From contig DATIXG010000060.1 of the NCBI GenBank assembly GCA_035518815.1, positions 1-64,000 on the forward strand: 64,000 bases of DNA. The letters run 5' to 3'. The translations under genes were made by a program, and so were the position numbers. The notes beneath the pieces are model-generated. The model saw only the letters and a program-made list of their open reading frames with translations. It ran no database searches and was not told the origin of the DNA. Positions within the stretch are counted from its first letter, which is position 1; each line of letters opens with the position of its first letter. Source of the DNA: AG25 sp035518815 (GTDB taxonomy: Bacteria; Gemmatimonadota; Gemmatimonadetes; Gemmatimonadales; GWC2-71-9). Below are positions 25,531 to 33,760 of the stretch, one piece after another.

Positions 25531-26942
25531 GCCACCCCCGCCCATTCCCGGCACGCATGCAACGGAACCACCTTGCCCGGGTTCACGCGCTCCTCCGGAT
25601 CGAACACGCGCCGCACGCCGCGCATGGCCGCGAGCGAGTCGCCGTCGAAGAGCAGCGGCATGTAGCGCATTTTGTCGAGTCCGATGCCGTGCTCCCCCGT
25701 GATCGTGCCGCCGACGGCGATGCAGGCGGACATGATTTCGCCGCTCGCCTGGTCCACGCGATCCCTGAGGCCTGGCACCCGACTGTCGAACGAGATGTTG
25801 GGATGGAGATTGCCGTCGCCAGCGTGGAACACGTTGCTCACCGTGAGCCCGTAGCGCGCCGCGATGGCGCTGATCGCTTCGAGAACGTCGGGGAGCGACG
25901 AGCGCGGCACGACGGCGTCCTGCACGACGAGGTCCCGCGACAGCCGCCCCATGGCGCCGAAGGCTTTCTTGCGGCCGAGCCACAGCCGCTCGCGCTCCTT
26001 GGCGTCCGCGGCGACCCGGATCGAGCGGGCCCCGTGGGTGCGGAGGATGCTCTCCACGGTTGCGGCTTCTTCTTCCACGGCGGCGTCGACCCGTCCGTCC
26101 AGCTCGGTGAGCAGCACGGCCGCCGCGTCCCGCGGATAGCCGGCGGCGTACACCGAATCCTCCACGGCGCTGATGCACGACTGGTCCATCATCTCGAGCG
26201 CGGCCGGCACGATGCCGCTCGCGATCACCGCGGACACGGCCTCGCCGGCGGTCCGCAACGAGCCGAAGTCCGCGAGCAGCGTGCGGACGGCTCGGGGAAC
26301 CGGGAGCAGGCGCACGGTGATGCGCGTGGCCACGCCGAAATTCCCTTCCGACCCGACGAACAGCGCCGCGAGGTCTGGCCCCCACGGCTCGCCGCCCGGA
26401 CTGCCGAGATGGATCACGCGGCCGTCGGCCAGCACGACCTCGAGCGCGAGCACGTGATTCACCGTGGCGCCGTACTTGAGGCAATGCGGGCCGCCCGCGT
26501 TCTCGGCGACGTTGCCGCCGATCGTGCAGGCGGTCTGGCTCGAGGGATCAGGGGCATAGTAGAGACCGTGGGGAGCCACGGCGGCGGACAGCTTCACATT
26601 GACCACGCCCGGCTCGACGACGGCGATGCGATTCGCGGCGTCAACGGTAAGCACCCGGTTCAGGCGCGTGAGCACGAGCAGCACCGCGTCCGCCGCGGCC
26701 AGGGCCCCGCCCGACAGCCCCGTACCCGCGCCGCGGGGAACGAAGGGGATGCCATGCATGGACAGGAGCCGGATCACCGCGATCACTTCATCCCGCGTCC
26801 CCGGCAGGACGACCACGCCCGGGAGGCGGCGATGGGTCGTGAGGCCGTCCATGGCGTACGTCGCGCGCTCCGCGCCGCCCGTCCGGACGTGCGAGCGGCC
26901 CACGAGCTGCGCGAGCGCCTCGATCACCGCCGGCCCGATCAC
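25527..26942 (-). CDS. glcD: Glycolate oxidase subunit GlcD (FAD-linked oxidase)
   Basis: A 471-residue flavoprotein. The N-terminal PCMH FAD domain shows VPRGAGTGLSGGA (about 69-81) and DPSSQTACTIGGNVAENAGG split over about 132-152; the C-terminal oxidase domain contains FHAGDGNLHPN (about 372-382) and GEHGIGLDKM (about 418-427). These are standard in GlcD and D-lactate dehydrogenases. Position with glcE and glcF favours glycolate. It overlaps the upstream LON-domain gene as ATGA. Confidence 0.93.
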   Translation of the reverse strand: MIGPAVIEALAQLVGRSHVRTGGAERATYAMDGLTTHRRLPGVVVLPGTRDEVIAVIRLLSMHGIPFVPRGAGTGLSGGALAAADAVLLVLTRLNRVLTVDAANRIAVVEPGVVNVKLSAAVAPHGLYYAPDPSSQTACTIGGNVAENAGGPHCLKYGATVNHVLALEVVLADGRVIHLGSPGGEPWGPDLAALFVGSEGNFGVATRITVRLLPVPRAVRTLLADFGSLRTAGEAVSAVIASGIVPAALEMMDQSCISAVEDSVYAAGYPRDAAAVLLTELDGRVDAAVEEEAATVESILRTHGARSIRVAADAKERERLWLGRKKAFGAMGRLSRDLVVQDAVVPRSSLPDVLEAISAIAARYGLTVSNVFHAGDGNLHPNISFDSRVPGLRDRVDQASGEIMSACIAVGGTITGEHGIGLDKMRYMPLLFDGDSLAAMRGVRRVFDPEERVNPGKVVPLHACREWAGVA

Positions 26943-27616
26943 GTCGCTCGCTCGCTCGGGTGGCCGCGGCCGTTACCCCGGGCGCGCTGCTGCGCGGCCG
27001 CGTACCGCTCGGCCTCGACCACCATCGGACCCAGCAGCCCGAGGAGCTGGCGGAGCCGCCCGGCGGTGCTGCGTTGATTCAGCAGCCCCAGCTGGTCGGC
27101 GACGTCGAGCTCGAGGGTCGCCGCGACATGGAAGGACAGGACCGTGGGATCGGCCGGGAGCTGGAGGGGCACGTCCACCGAGGGATCGGTGAGCGACGCG
27201 CGGAGCCGGGCGAACTGGCCGAACGCGCGGCGCACGTCGGTCGCGAGCTGCCCCGCTTCCACCGGGTCGACCTCGTCGTCGAACTCCTCCACCTGCGCCA
27301 CGCGGTACGACCGGTCGCTCGCGACCCAGTCGAGCAGCACGAAGCGCCGTTCGCCCTCGGTCAGGATGTTGGCGCGTCCGTCGGGAAACCGGTTGGCGGA
27401 CCGAATGACCGCGACGCACCCGACGTCGCCCGGCACGGGGACGGCCGCAGCCGCCGGGTCGTCCACGGGCGGCACGTAGGCGATGCCGAACCGCTGGTCG
27501 TCTTCGAGGCAGTCCACGAGCAGCTGGCGATAGCGCGGCTCGAAGACGTGCAACGCCTGCGAAGCCCCGGGGAAGAGCACCACGGGAAGCGGGAAGAGGG
27601 GCAGCGCGCGCGTCAT
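26939..27616 (-). CDS. LON substrate-binding-domain protein (no protease domain)
   Basis: A 225-residue protein that is only the N-terminal domain of Lon: PLFPLPVVLFPGASQALHVFEPRY opens it (shown here in two motifs, LFPLPVVLFPG and HVFEPRYRQLL), and ANILTEGERRFVLLDW follows. There is no AAA+ or serine-lysine protease part. Stand-alone LON-domain proteins are widespread and of unknown role, presumed peptide or substrate binders. It is the first gene of the glc operon and has a TATACT box six bases before its ATG. Confidence 0.85.
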   Translation of the reverse strand: MTRALPLFPLPVVLFPGASQALHVFEPRYRQLLVDCLEDDQRFGIAYVPPVDDPAAAAVPVPGDVGCVAVIRSANRFPDGRANILTEGERRFVLLDWVASDRSYRVAQVEEFDDEVDPVEAGQLATDVRRAFGQFARLRASLTDPSVDVPLQLPADPTVLSFHVAATLELDVADQLGLLNQRSTAGRLRQLLGLLGPMVVEAERYAAAQQRARGNGRGHPSERAT

Positions 27617-27628
27617 GGGGGAAGTATA
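27617..27628 (-). promoter_or_regulatory. Leaderless -10 box of the LON/glc operon
   Basis: TATACT (27628-27623, minus strand) then six bases to the ATG at 27616. No ribosome site. The -35 region would fall in the hairpin just upstream and is not convincing. Confidence 0.45.
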
Positions 27629-27632
27629 CGCA

Positions 27633-27667
27633 ACGAGGGGTCAGGAATCGATTTCCTGACCCCTCGT
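27633..27667. repeat. Perfect 15-bp inverted repeat with 5-base loop
   Basis: ACGAGGGGTCAGGAA pairs perfectly with TTCCTGACCCCTCGT around loop TCGAT. It lies after the sigma factor stop and just before the LON/glc promoter. It could terminate sigma factor transcription, but it lacks a U-tract; its sequence resembles GGGGTCAGG-type REP palindromes. Confidence 0.8.
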
Positions 27668-27689
27668 GATCGCGCCGGCCGCGGTTTCG

Positions 27690-28583
27690 CTACGCCGCTC
27701 GCCAGAATCCTCTGAGCGCCCTGCCGTCGGGCGACTCGCGGAGCTTCTCGAACGCGCGTTCGCGGATCTGCCGGATGCGCTCGCGCGTCACGCCCATCAA
27801 GGCGCCGATCTTCTCGAGCGTCATCGCCTCGCTGCCCTCTTCGAGGCCGTAATAGAGATAGAGGATCTTGCGTTCGCGGGGGGTGAGGTACTTCTGGAAG
27901 ATGCGGTCGACGAACTCGCGCATCAGCTTGCCGTCGGTGTGCTCCTCGATTTCGCCGCTTTCCTGCCCCGCGAACCGCTCGCCCAGCGTCGCCGCGTCCT
28001 TGTCGGTCCGATCCACCGGCGCATCGAGCGAGAGCTCGGCGGCCGTCATGCGGCGCGCGGTCCGGACGTTGTCCACCGTGTCCTCGAGCGCCTTGGCGAT
28101 CTCGTCGTCAGTGGGCTCGCGGCCGAGCTCCTGGGACAGATAGGTCTCGGTGCGGCTCATACGGATCAGCTGGGAATTCTGATTCAGCGGGATGCGGACG
28201 CTGCGAGTCTGCTCTGCGAGGGCTTTCAGCACTGCCTGTCGAACCCACCACACTGCATACGAGATGAACTTCACGCCTTGATCCGGATCGAACTTCTTGA
28301 CCGCCTTGAGGAGCCCTTCGTTGCCGATCGCCACCAGCTCGGAGAGATCGAGTCCGTGCCCCTGATATTTCTTGACGTAGGAAATGACGAAGCGAAGGTT
28401 GGCAGTCACGAGCCGCTCGGCGGCCTTTTCATCTCCCCGCTGGACCCGCCGCGCGAGGCGGCGCTCCTCAGCGGGGTCTTTGATCAGTGGCAGTTTCTGA
28501 ATGTCCTGCAGGTATTGGTCGAAAGCGCCAGACGGATTTGTTCGAAAAAACGCCTTGGCCTTGCTTCCGCTCGATCGGGCCAT
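27690..28583 (-). CDS. RNA polymerase sigma-70 factor (RpoD/RpoS-like, no region 1.1)
   Basis: A 297-residue sigma factor. Region 1.2 (FDQYLQDIQKLPLI), region 2 (ANLRFVISYVKKY, ISYAVWWVRQAV), region 3 and region 4 (TLEKIGALMGVTRERIRQI) are intact and close to primary sigma factors. Region 1.1 and the long non-conserved insert are missing, giving about half the length of E. coli RpoD, as in many primary or group 2 sigmas outside Proteobacteria. The ATG at 28583 was chosen because MARSSG starts the conserved part and GGGAG lies upstream. Confidence 0.92.
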   Translation of the reverse strand: MARSSGSKAKAFFRTNPSGAFDQYLQDIQKLPLIKDPAEERRLARRVQRGDEKAAERLVTANLRFVISYVKKYQGHGLDLSELVAIGNEGLLKAVKKFDPDQGVKFISYAVWWVRQAVLKALAEQTRSVRIPLNQNSQLIRMSRTETYLSQELGREPTDDEIAKALEDTVDNVRTARRMTAAELSLDAPVDRTDKDAATLGERFAGQESGEIEEHTDGKLMREFVDRIFQKYLTPRERKILYLYYGLEEGSEAMTLEKIGALMGVTRERIRQIRERAFEKLRESPDGRALRGFWRAA

Positions 28584-28649
28584 TCGAGGGACTCCCACCG
28601 TGCGCGTTGCAGTTTGATGGCGAACTGACGGCGAATTTTGGAACGGCGC

Positions 28650-28678
28650 AATATAAAAATCACGCGTAAACGGTGCAA
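28650..28678 (-). promoter_or_regulatory. Promoter of the sigma factor gene
   Basis: Minus strand TTGCAC (28678-28673), 17 bases, TATATT (28655-28650). The leader would be about 60 bases. This region is markedly AT-rich compared with the rest of the window. Confidence 0.5.
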
Positions 28679-28684
28679 ATTCCA

Positions 28685-28837
28685 TGGGTTATCAACATCA
28701 CAAATCATTCTAATATGGTGTGTTCCCGAGTTTATCCACTATCCACATCCTCTGTGGAGAACCATTGTGTGCATTTCTCGCTAAACCGGATGTGGAGAGG
28801 TGGGAAGTGTGTGGGGAAGTTGTTGAGCGATATGTGA
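28685..28837. other. AT-rich gap with a cluster of DnaA-box-like sites
   Basis: Six matches of seven or eight of nine to TTATCCACA lie in 130 bases: TTATCAACA 28689, TTATCCACT 28732, CTATCCACA 28739, and on the other strand TTCTCCACA (28753-28761), CTCTCCACA (28791-28799) and TTCCCCACA (28810-28818). AT-rich sequence adjoins them. No gene is seen here. It could be a replication origin, a DnaA-regulated promoter or chance; no dnaA or dnaN gene is nearby. Confidence 0.4.
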
Positions 28838-29953
28838 TTAGTCGTTGACGCGCCCTTCCAGCGTCGCCCGAATCACGTCCTCCGGTGCCGAAACGGTCCA
28901 CCCCGCCCGCGCGTCGCCGTGCATCGTGCCGATCGCGTGCGGCAGCGCAAAACGCACCGCGCCCGCGCGTGCTTTCTTGTCGAGTCGCATCGCCGCGAGC
29001 AGATCGGACACGGCGGCATCACCCGGCCGCTCGAGCGGCAGCGCGAGTCGCTCGAGCACCGCGCGAATGCGATGCGCCGTGCCGGACGCGGCGATGCCGA
29101 GCGTTTCGGCCAGGCGCGCCTCGTACGTCATGCCGATCGCAACGGCTTCGCCGTGCAGGATCGCGAACTTCGCGGTCGCTTCGAGCGCGTGCGCCACGGT
29201 GTGGCCGAAATTGAGAATCGCACGCCGCCCCTGCTCGCGCTCGTCCGCCGTCACGACCGCGGCTTTGATCTCGATTGAGCCTCTCACGAGGCGCTCGATC
29301 GTCGCCGGGTCGCCGGCCATCGCGTCCGCGTGCGCCGATTCGAGGAACGCGAAGTAGTCTGCGTCGGCGATCACGCCGTGCTTGACCGCCTCGGCCATCC
29401 CGGCCGAGAGCTGCACCTTGGGCAGCGAGCGGAGCGCGTCGAGATCCGCGACGACGAGTCGGGGCTGCTGGAAGGCGCCCAGCAGATTCTTGCCGGCGGG
29501 CACGTCGATCCCGGTCTTGCCGCCGATCGACGAGTCGAGCATCGCGAGCAGCGTCGTCGGGACTTGTACGTACGGAACGCCGCGGAGATACGTCGCGGCG
29601 ACGAAGCCGGCGACGTCGCCCACCACGCCGCCGCCCAGGGCCACGACCGCGGTGTCGCGGCCGAGCTCTGCTTCGAGCATGCGGTCGCACAGCCGCGCCC
29701 AGGTATCGCGCGTCTTGTTCCACTCGCCGGCGGGGAATTCGAACAGGTCGACCGCGAGGCCCGAGGCCCGGAAGGCCTTGAGCACCTGCGGGCCGTACAA
29801 CGCGGCGACGTGGGAATCAGTGATCACGGCGTACCGCGCCGCGGGGCAGGCGGTCCGCACGGGCGTCGCGAGGTCGTCGAGCAGCCCGCGGCCCACGACG
29901 ATGTCGTAGGACGCGTCACGCTGCTCCCGGATGGGGACGTGGATCGTCACCAT
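28838..29953 (-). CDS. aroB: 3-dehydroquinate synthase
   Basis: A 371-residue AroB that converts DAHP to 3-dehydroquinate in the shikimate pathway using NAD and a metal. Visible motifs: GGGVVGDVAGFVAATYLRG (about 107-125), PTTLLAMLDSSIGGKTGID, a GMAEAVKHG loop, FGHTVAHALE and HGEAVAIGM with metal-ligand histidines. Length is normal. Its start overlaps the upstream adenosyltransferase stop by seven bases. Confidence 0.95.
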   Translation of the reverse strand: MVTIHVPIREQRDASYDIVVGRGLLDDLATPVRTACPAARYAVITDSHVAALYGPQVLKAFRASGLAVDLFEFPAGEWNKTRDTWARLCDRMLEAELGRDTAVVALGGGVVGDVAGFVAATYLRGVPYVQVPTTLLAMLDSSIGGKTGIDVPAGKNLLGAFQQPRLVVADLDALRSLPKVQLSAGMAEAVKHGVIADADYFAFLESAHADAMAGDPATIERLVRGSIEIKAAVVTADEREQGRRAILNFGHTVAHALEATAKFAILHGEAVAIGMTYEARLAETLGIAASGTAHRIRAVLERLALPLERPGDAAVSDLLAAMRLDKKARAGAVRFALPHAIGTMHGDARAGWTVSAPEDVIRATLEGRVND

Positions 29954-30492
29954 TTCACGTCGGGACGGCCGGCGTGGGCGTTCGCGGCCCGCGCGAGCAC
30001 GAACAGGAGATCGGAGAGGCGATTGAGATACGTCAGGATGGCGGGCGGGACGGCGCTCCGTTGCGCCAGGGTGACGACGCCCCGCTCCGCGCGGCGGCAG
30101 ATGGTGCGTGCCAGGTGCAGCGCGGCGGCTTTGGGGGAGCCGCCGGGGAGGATGAACTCCCGGAGCGGGGGGACGGTCTGTTCGCGCGCGTCGATTTCGC
30201 GCTCCAGCGCCTCGATTTGCGGGGCGCCGATCGTACGCCCGCCGAGCGCGCGCTCCCGGGCGGCGGGCTCCGGGGCGGCGAGCTCCGCGCCAAGGGTGAA
30301 AAGGTCCCGCTGGACGGGTTCCAGGATGTCGCTCGCGAAGTCCCGCGGATCGAGGGCGATAGCGAGGCCGATCGCCGCATTCAGCTCGTCCACCTGTCCG
30401 TAGGCCGCCACGCGGGGGTCATCCTTGCGGACCCGGCCGCCGCCCAAGAGCCCGGTCTCGCCGCCGTCGCCCGTCTTGGTGTAGATCTTCAC
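29947..30492 (-). CDS. Cob(I)alamin adenosyltransferase, PduO/MMAB type
   Basis: A 181-residue four-helix-bundle enzyme that attaches the adenosyl group to cob(I)alamin. The ATP-binding N-terminus KIYTKTGDGGETGLLGG and the C-terminal RLSDLLFVLARAAN helix are diagnostic. It supplies coenzyme B12 for mutases encoded elsewhere. GTG start, preceded by TAGGTT seven bases upstream; divergent from the ferredoxin reductase gene. Confidence 0.93.
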   Translation of the reverse strand: MKIYTKTGDGGETGLLGGGRVRKDDPRVAAYGQVDELNAAIGLAIALDPRDFASDILEPVQRDLFTLGAELAAPEPAARERALGGRTIGAPQIEALEREIDAREQTVPPLREFILPGGSPKAAALHLARTICRRAERGVVTLAQRSAVPPAILTYLNRLSDLLFVLARAANAHAGRPDVKW

Positions 30493-30505
30493 GGCGCAGA
30501 ACCTA
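30493..30505 (-). promoter_or_regulatory. Leaderless -10 box of the adenosyltransferase/aroB unit
   Basis: TAGGTT (30505-30500, minus strand), seven bases, then GTG at 30492. It directly adjoins the -35 of the divergent promoter. Confidence 0.45.
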
Positions 30506-30543
30506 TTGCTCGGCGCATACCCCCGCCATTACAGTTGCCCCGG
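30506..30543 (+). promoter_or_regulatory. Leaderless promoter of the ferredoxin reductase gene
   Basis: TTGCTC (30506-30511), 18 bases, TACAGT (30530-30535), eight bases, ATG. No ribosome site. Confidence 0.45.
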
Positions 30544-31566
30544 ATGCAGGAACTCAAAGATATCACCATCATCGGCGCCGGCCCGACTGGACTGTTCGGT
30601 GCCTTCTACGCCGGCATGCGCGGCGCGTCGTGCCGCTTGATCGACAACCTCGACCAGGTCGGCGGCCAGCTCACCGCGCTCTATCCCGAGAAGTACATCT
30701 TCGACGTCGCCGGTTTCCCGAAGGTGCTCGCGAAGGATCTGGTCAAGGGCATGGCGGAGCAAGCGCTCCAGTTCAAAGCCCCGATCCATCTCGGACAGAA
30801 GGTGACTGGCTTGCGGCGCGAGTCCGAAGACGGCCAGCCGCGCTTCATCGTGATCACCGATCAGGACGAATACCCGTCGCGCACGGTGGTCATTGCCGGC
30901 GGCATCGGCGCCTTCACGCCCCGCAAGCTGCCGCTCAAGGACGTCGACCGGTGGTACGGGCGAGGCGTGTTCGATCGCGTGCTCGATCCGCAGGTCTTCA
31001 ACGGCAAACGCGTGCTCCTCGTGGGCGGTGGGGACTCCGCGTTCGACTGGGCCGTCAATCTCCAGGGCATCGCCAAAGGGATCCTCATGGTCCACCGGCG
31101 TGACGGATTCCGCGCCCATGCCGCCACCGTGAAGCAGGTCCATGAACTGTGCGCCGCCGGCCGCATGGAGCTGCGCACGTTCTGGGAGGTGCGGGCGCTG
31201 CACGGCAGCGAGCGCGTGGAGCGCGTCACGCTGTTCAACAACAAGACAAAGGAAGAAGAGATCGTACCCGTGGACGCCGTCATTCCCCAGCTCGGTTTCC
31301 TTTCGTCCCTCGGCGCCATCGCCGAGTGGGGGCTCGAGCTCGAGAAGGGCGACATCAAGGTCGCGTCCACCATGGCGACCAACCTCCCGGGCATCTTCGC
31401 CGCCGGCGACATCACGACCTATCCGGGGAAGCTCAAACTCATCGCGACGGGCGTCGCCGAAGCGAGCATTGCCGTGAACCACGCCGTGCACTTCATCAAT
31501 CCCACCGCCAAGGTCGAGCCGGGGCACTCGAGCAACATGGCCCTGTTCGGGCAGACCGAAGACTAG
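30544..31566 (+). CDS. Ferredoxin-NADP+ reductase, thioredoxin-reductase-like type
   Basis: A 340-residue flavoprotein of the YumC/TrxR-like ferredoxin reductase group. FAD motif IIGAGPTGLFGAFYAG (about 9-24), VGGQLTALYPEKYIFDV (about 39-55), NADPH motif LLVGGGDSAFDWA (about 156-168) and GDITTYPGKLKLIATG (about 280-295). The redox-active CxxC of true thioredoxin reductases is absent, which fits ferredoxin or flavodoxin reduction. Confidence 0.92.
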   Translation: MQELKDITIIGAGPTGLFGAFYAGMRGASCRLIDNLDQVGGQLTALYPEKYIFDVAGFPKVLAKDLVKGMAEQALQFKAPIHLGQKVTGLRRESEDGQPRFIVITDQDEYPSRTVVIAGGIGAFTPRKLPLKDVDRWYGRGVFDRVLDPQVFNGKRVLLVGGGDSAFDWAVNLQGIAKGILMVHRRDGFRAHAATVKQVHELCAAGRMELRTFWEVRALHGSERVERVTLFNNKTKEEEIVPVDAVIPQLGFLSSLGAIAEWGLELEKGDIKVASTMATNLPGIFAAGDITTYPGKLKLIATGVAEASIAVNHAVHFINPTAKVEPGHSSNMALFGQTED

Positions 31567-31580
31567 ACGGGAGTCTTTGC

Positions 31581-31603
31581 CACTGTCGAAAAGGTTGACA
31601 GTG
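31581..31603. repeat. Inverted repeat after the ferredoxin reductase gene
   Basis: CACTGTC, nine-base loop GAAAAGGTT, GACAGTG, followed by TCCCCC. It could end the reductase transcript although no U-tract follows, or be a REP-like palindrome. It also lies under the alternative upstream starts of the next gene. Confidence 0.5.
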
Positions 31604-31648
31604 TCCCCCAGCCTGGCCAACATAGGATCAGCCTCCCGACCCCGCCCC

Positions 31649-33760
31649 TTGCGCCGCTTTGTGCTCGTCCTGCTGGTCGCCGCCGTCGCGGCGGCCTCGT
31701 CCCCGCTCGCCGCGCAACAGGAGCAGCAGCGGGTCGTACGCGATCTGACCTTCGAGGGCAATCATGCGATCGACGACTACACCCTCAGTACCGCGATCGC
31801 CACCTCGACGTCGAGCGCATTCGCGACCCAATGGTTCCTCCGCTGGACGCACCTGGGTGAGAAGCGGTACTTGAACGAGATCGAGTTTCGCCGCGACGTG
31901 CTCCGGCTGCGGCTGCTCTACAGCCGCAGCGGCTACGTCAATGCAGTGGTCGACACCATCGTTCGCCGCACGGCGAATGACGCGTTCATCACCTTCCGGA
32001 TCACCGAGGGGGAGCCGGTCCGCCTGACCCGCCTGGACGTGCTGGGCGCGGACACGTTGTTCGACGTGCCTCGGCTGAAGCGTGATCTCCCGCTGCAGGT
32101 CGGTGCGCCCTTCAACCGATTCGTCTTCCAGGCGTCGGCCGACACGCTGGTGACGCTGCTCCGGAACCGGGGATACCCGTATGCTCAGGTGCTGCGCGAG
32201 TTCGACGAAGACGACGCGACGCTCGCGGCCACCGCGAGCCTCGAAGTCGTCACGGGACCGCGCATGGTGGTGGGCGTCATCGAAATCCTGGGGCTTGAGA
32301 AGGTGGATACATCCGCGGTGCGCGACATGCTGTCGGTGAAGCCCGGGGACCCGTTTCGCCAGGACAAGCTGTACCAGAGCCAGCGCGACCTCTACGACCT
32401 CGGCGTGTTTCGCTCCGTCAACATCCTGCTCGCGGATTCGATCGCTCCCACCGCGCCGGGGGATACGGCGGTGCGCGTGGTCGTCCGTGTGGCGGAGGGG
32501 GCCGGCCACCGGGTGCTCACCGGGTTGGGCTACGGGACGGTCGACTGCTTTCGAGCCCAGGCCGGCTGGACGTCCTACCGTTTCCTCGGCGGCGTGCGGG
32601 CGCTCGACGTCACGGCCAGCGCGTCCAAGCTCGGGGTGGGCGAGCCCCTCGATCTGGGATTCGGGAACAATGTGTGCAGCTCCCTCGCCCACGACCCGAT
32701 GTCCGATACGCTCAACTACAACGCGGGCCTGACCCTGCGCCAGCCGACGTTTTTCTCGCCGCGCCACACGGCGCGACTCGGCGTGTACGCCCAGCGCCGT
32801 TCGGACATCGCCGCCTACACCCGCAAAGAGGTGGGCGTAAACGCGGCGGTCACGATCAACGCCCGCCGCAACATCCCGGTGATCATCGGGTACACCTTCA
32901 CCGTCGGTCAGACGACGGCTGAGCCGGCGGTGTTGTGTGGTGCGCTGGCCGTGTGCGACTCGGCCGACCAGCAGTTACTCACCAGCAAGCGTCCGTTCGG
33001 CGCTCTCACCGTGACCGGGGCTCGCATTCAGGTCAATTCGCTCCTCGATCCCACGGCCGGCGGCACGGCGACACTCGGCCTGATGTACGCATCGCGCTTT
33101 CTCGGCTCGGATTCTCTGTACGAGTTCACGCGCGGAGAGATCCAGGTCGCGCGCTATTACTCGCTCGGTCGACGCGGGGTCTTCGCCTGGCGGGTGCGCG
33201 CGGGGGCCATCTTCCCGGCGGGCCGCGTCAATGTCGGCAATGAAAGCGTGGAATTCGTGCCGCCCGACCAACGGTTCTACGGGGGCGGGCCCAATTCCGT
33301 GCGTGGCTACGCCCGCAACGAAATGGGCCCGCGCGTGTACGTCACCCGCGATAGCACGAACAAGGGGATGAGCGGGACGGACACGACGCTCCGCACCGCC
33401 CCAACCGGCGGCACCGTGGTGTTCACGCTCAATGCCGAGCTGCGGTTCGCGACTCCGTTGTTCCCGTCGCGGATGCGCTTCGCCATCTTCACGGACGTGG
33501 GACAGGTGTGGCAACGCGGCGGCCAGTCGCTGGACGTGACCGGCGTGCGGATCACCCCTGGCGTTGGCCTCCGCTTCGCGACGTTTTTGGGCCCCGTTCG
33601 CGTGGATGCGGCCTACAATGGATACGCCCCCGAGCCGGGCCGCCTGTACTACGACAACGGTCACGCCCTCATCAACGTGGACGACAGCTACCAGCCCGCG
33701 CGGCCCGACTCTTTCAGGAAGCGCGTGTTCGTACAGTTCTCCGTGGGGCAGGCGTTTTGA
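31649..33760 (+). CDS. TamA/BamA-family outer membrane protein (Omp85)
   Basis: About 703 residues: signal peptide (RRFVLVLLVAAVAAA, cleavage near LAAQ), several POTRA domains (VVRDLTFEGNHAIDDYTL, VRLTRLDVLGADTLF, VVGVIEILGLEKVDT), then the beta-barrel with the Omp85 motif GGGPNSVRGYARNEMGP. It inserts or assembles outer-membrane proteins; adjacency to TamB argues for TamA. The start is unsure: TTG 31649 gives a compact signal peptide, while GTG 31601 and TTG 31577 extend into the hairpin. Its TGA overlaps the TamB TTG. Confidence 0.85.
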   Translation: MRRFVLVLLVAAVAAASSPLAAQQEQQRVVRDLTFEGNHAIDDYTLSTAIATSTSSAFATQWFLRWTHLGEKRYLNEIEFRRDVLRLRLLYSRSGYVNAVVDTIVRRTANDAFITFRITEGEPVRLTRLDVLGADTLFDVPRLKRDLPLQVGAPFNRFVFQASADTLVTLLRNRGYPYAQVLREFDEDDATLAATASLEVVTGPRMVVGVIEILGLEKVDTSAVRDMLSVKPGDPFRQDKLYQSQRDLYDLGVFRSVNILLADSIAPTAPGDTAVRVVVRVAEGAGHRVLTGLGYGTVDCFRAQAGWTSYRFLGGVRALDVTASASKLGVGEPLDLGFGNNVCSSLAHDPMSDTLNYNAGLTLRQPTFFSPRHTARLGVYAQRRSDIAAYTRKEVGVNAAVTINARRNIPVIIGYTFTVGQTTAEPAVLCGALAVCDSADQQLLTSKRPFGALTVTGARIQVNSLLDPTAGGTATLGLMYASRFLGSDSLYEFTRGEIQVARYYSLGRRGVFAWRVRAGAIFPAGRVNVGNESVEFVPPDQRFYGGGPNSVRGYARNEMGPRVYVTRDSTNKGMSGTDTTLRTAPTGGTVVFTLNAELRFATPLFPSRMRFAIFTDVGQVWQRGGQSLDVTGVRITPGVGLRFATFLGPVRVDAAYNGYAPEPGRLYYDNGHALINVDDSYQPARPDSFRKRVFVQFSVGQAF

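Noticed and set aside
33508..33756. Upstream extension of TamB
   Set aside because: It overlaps the TamA barrel in another frame; the TTG at 33757 opens the conserved anchor.
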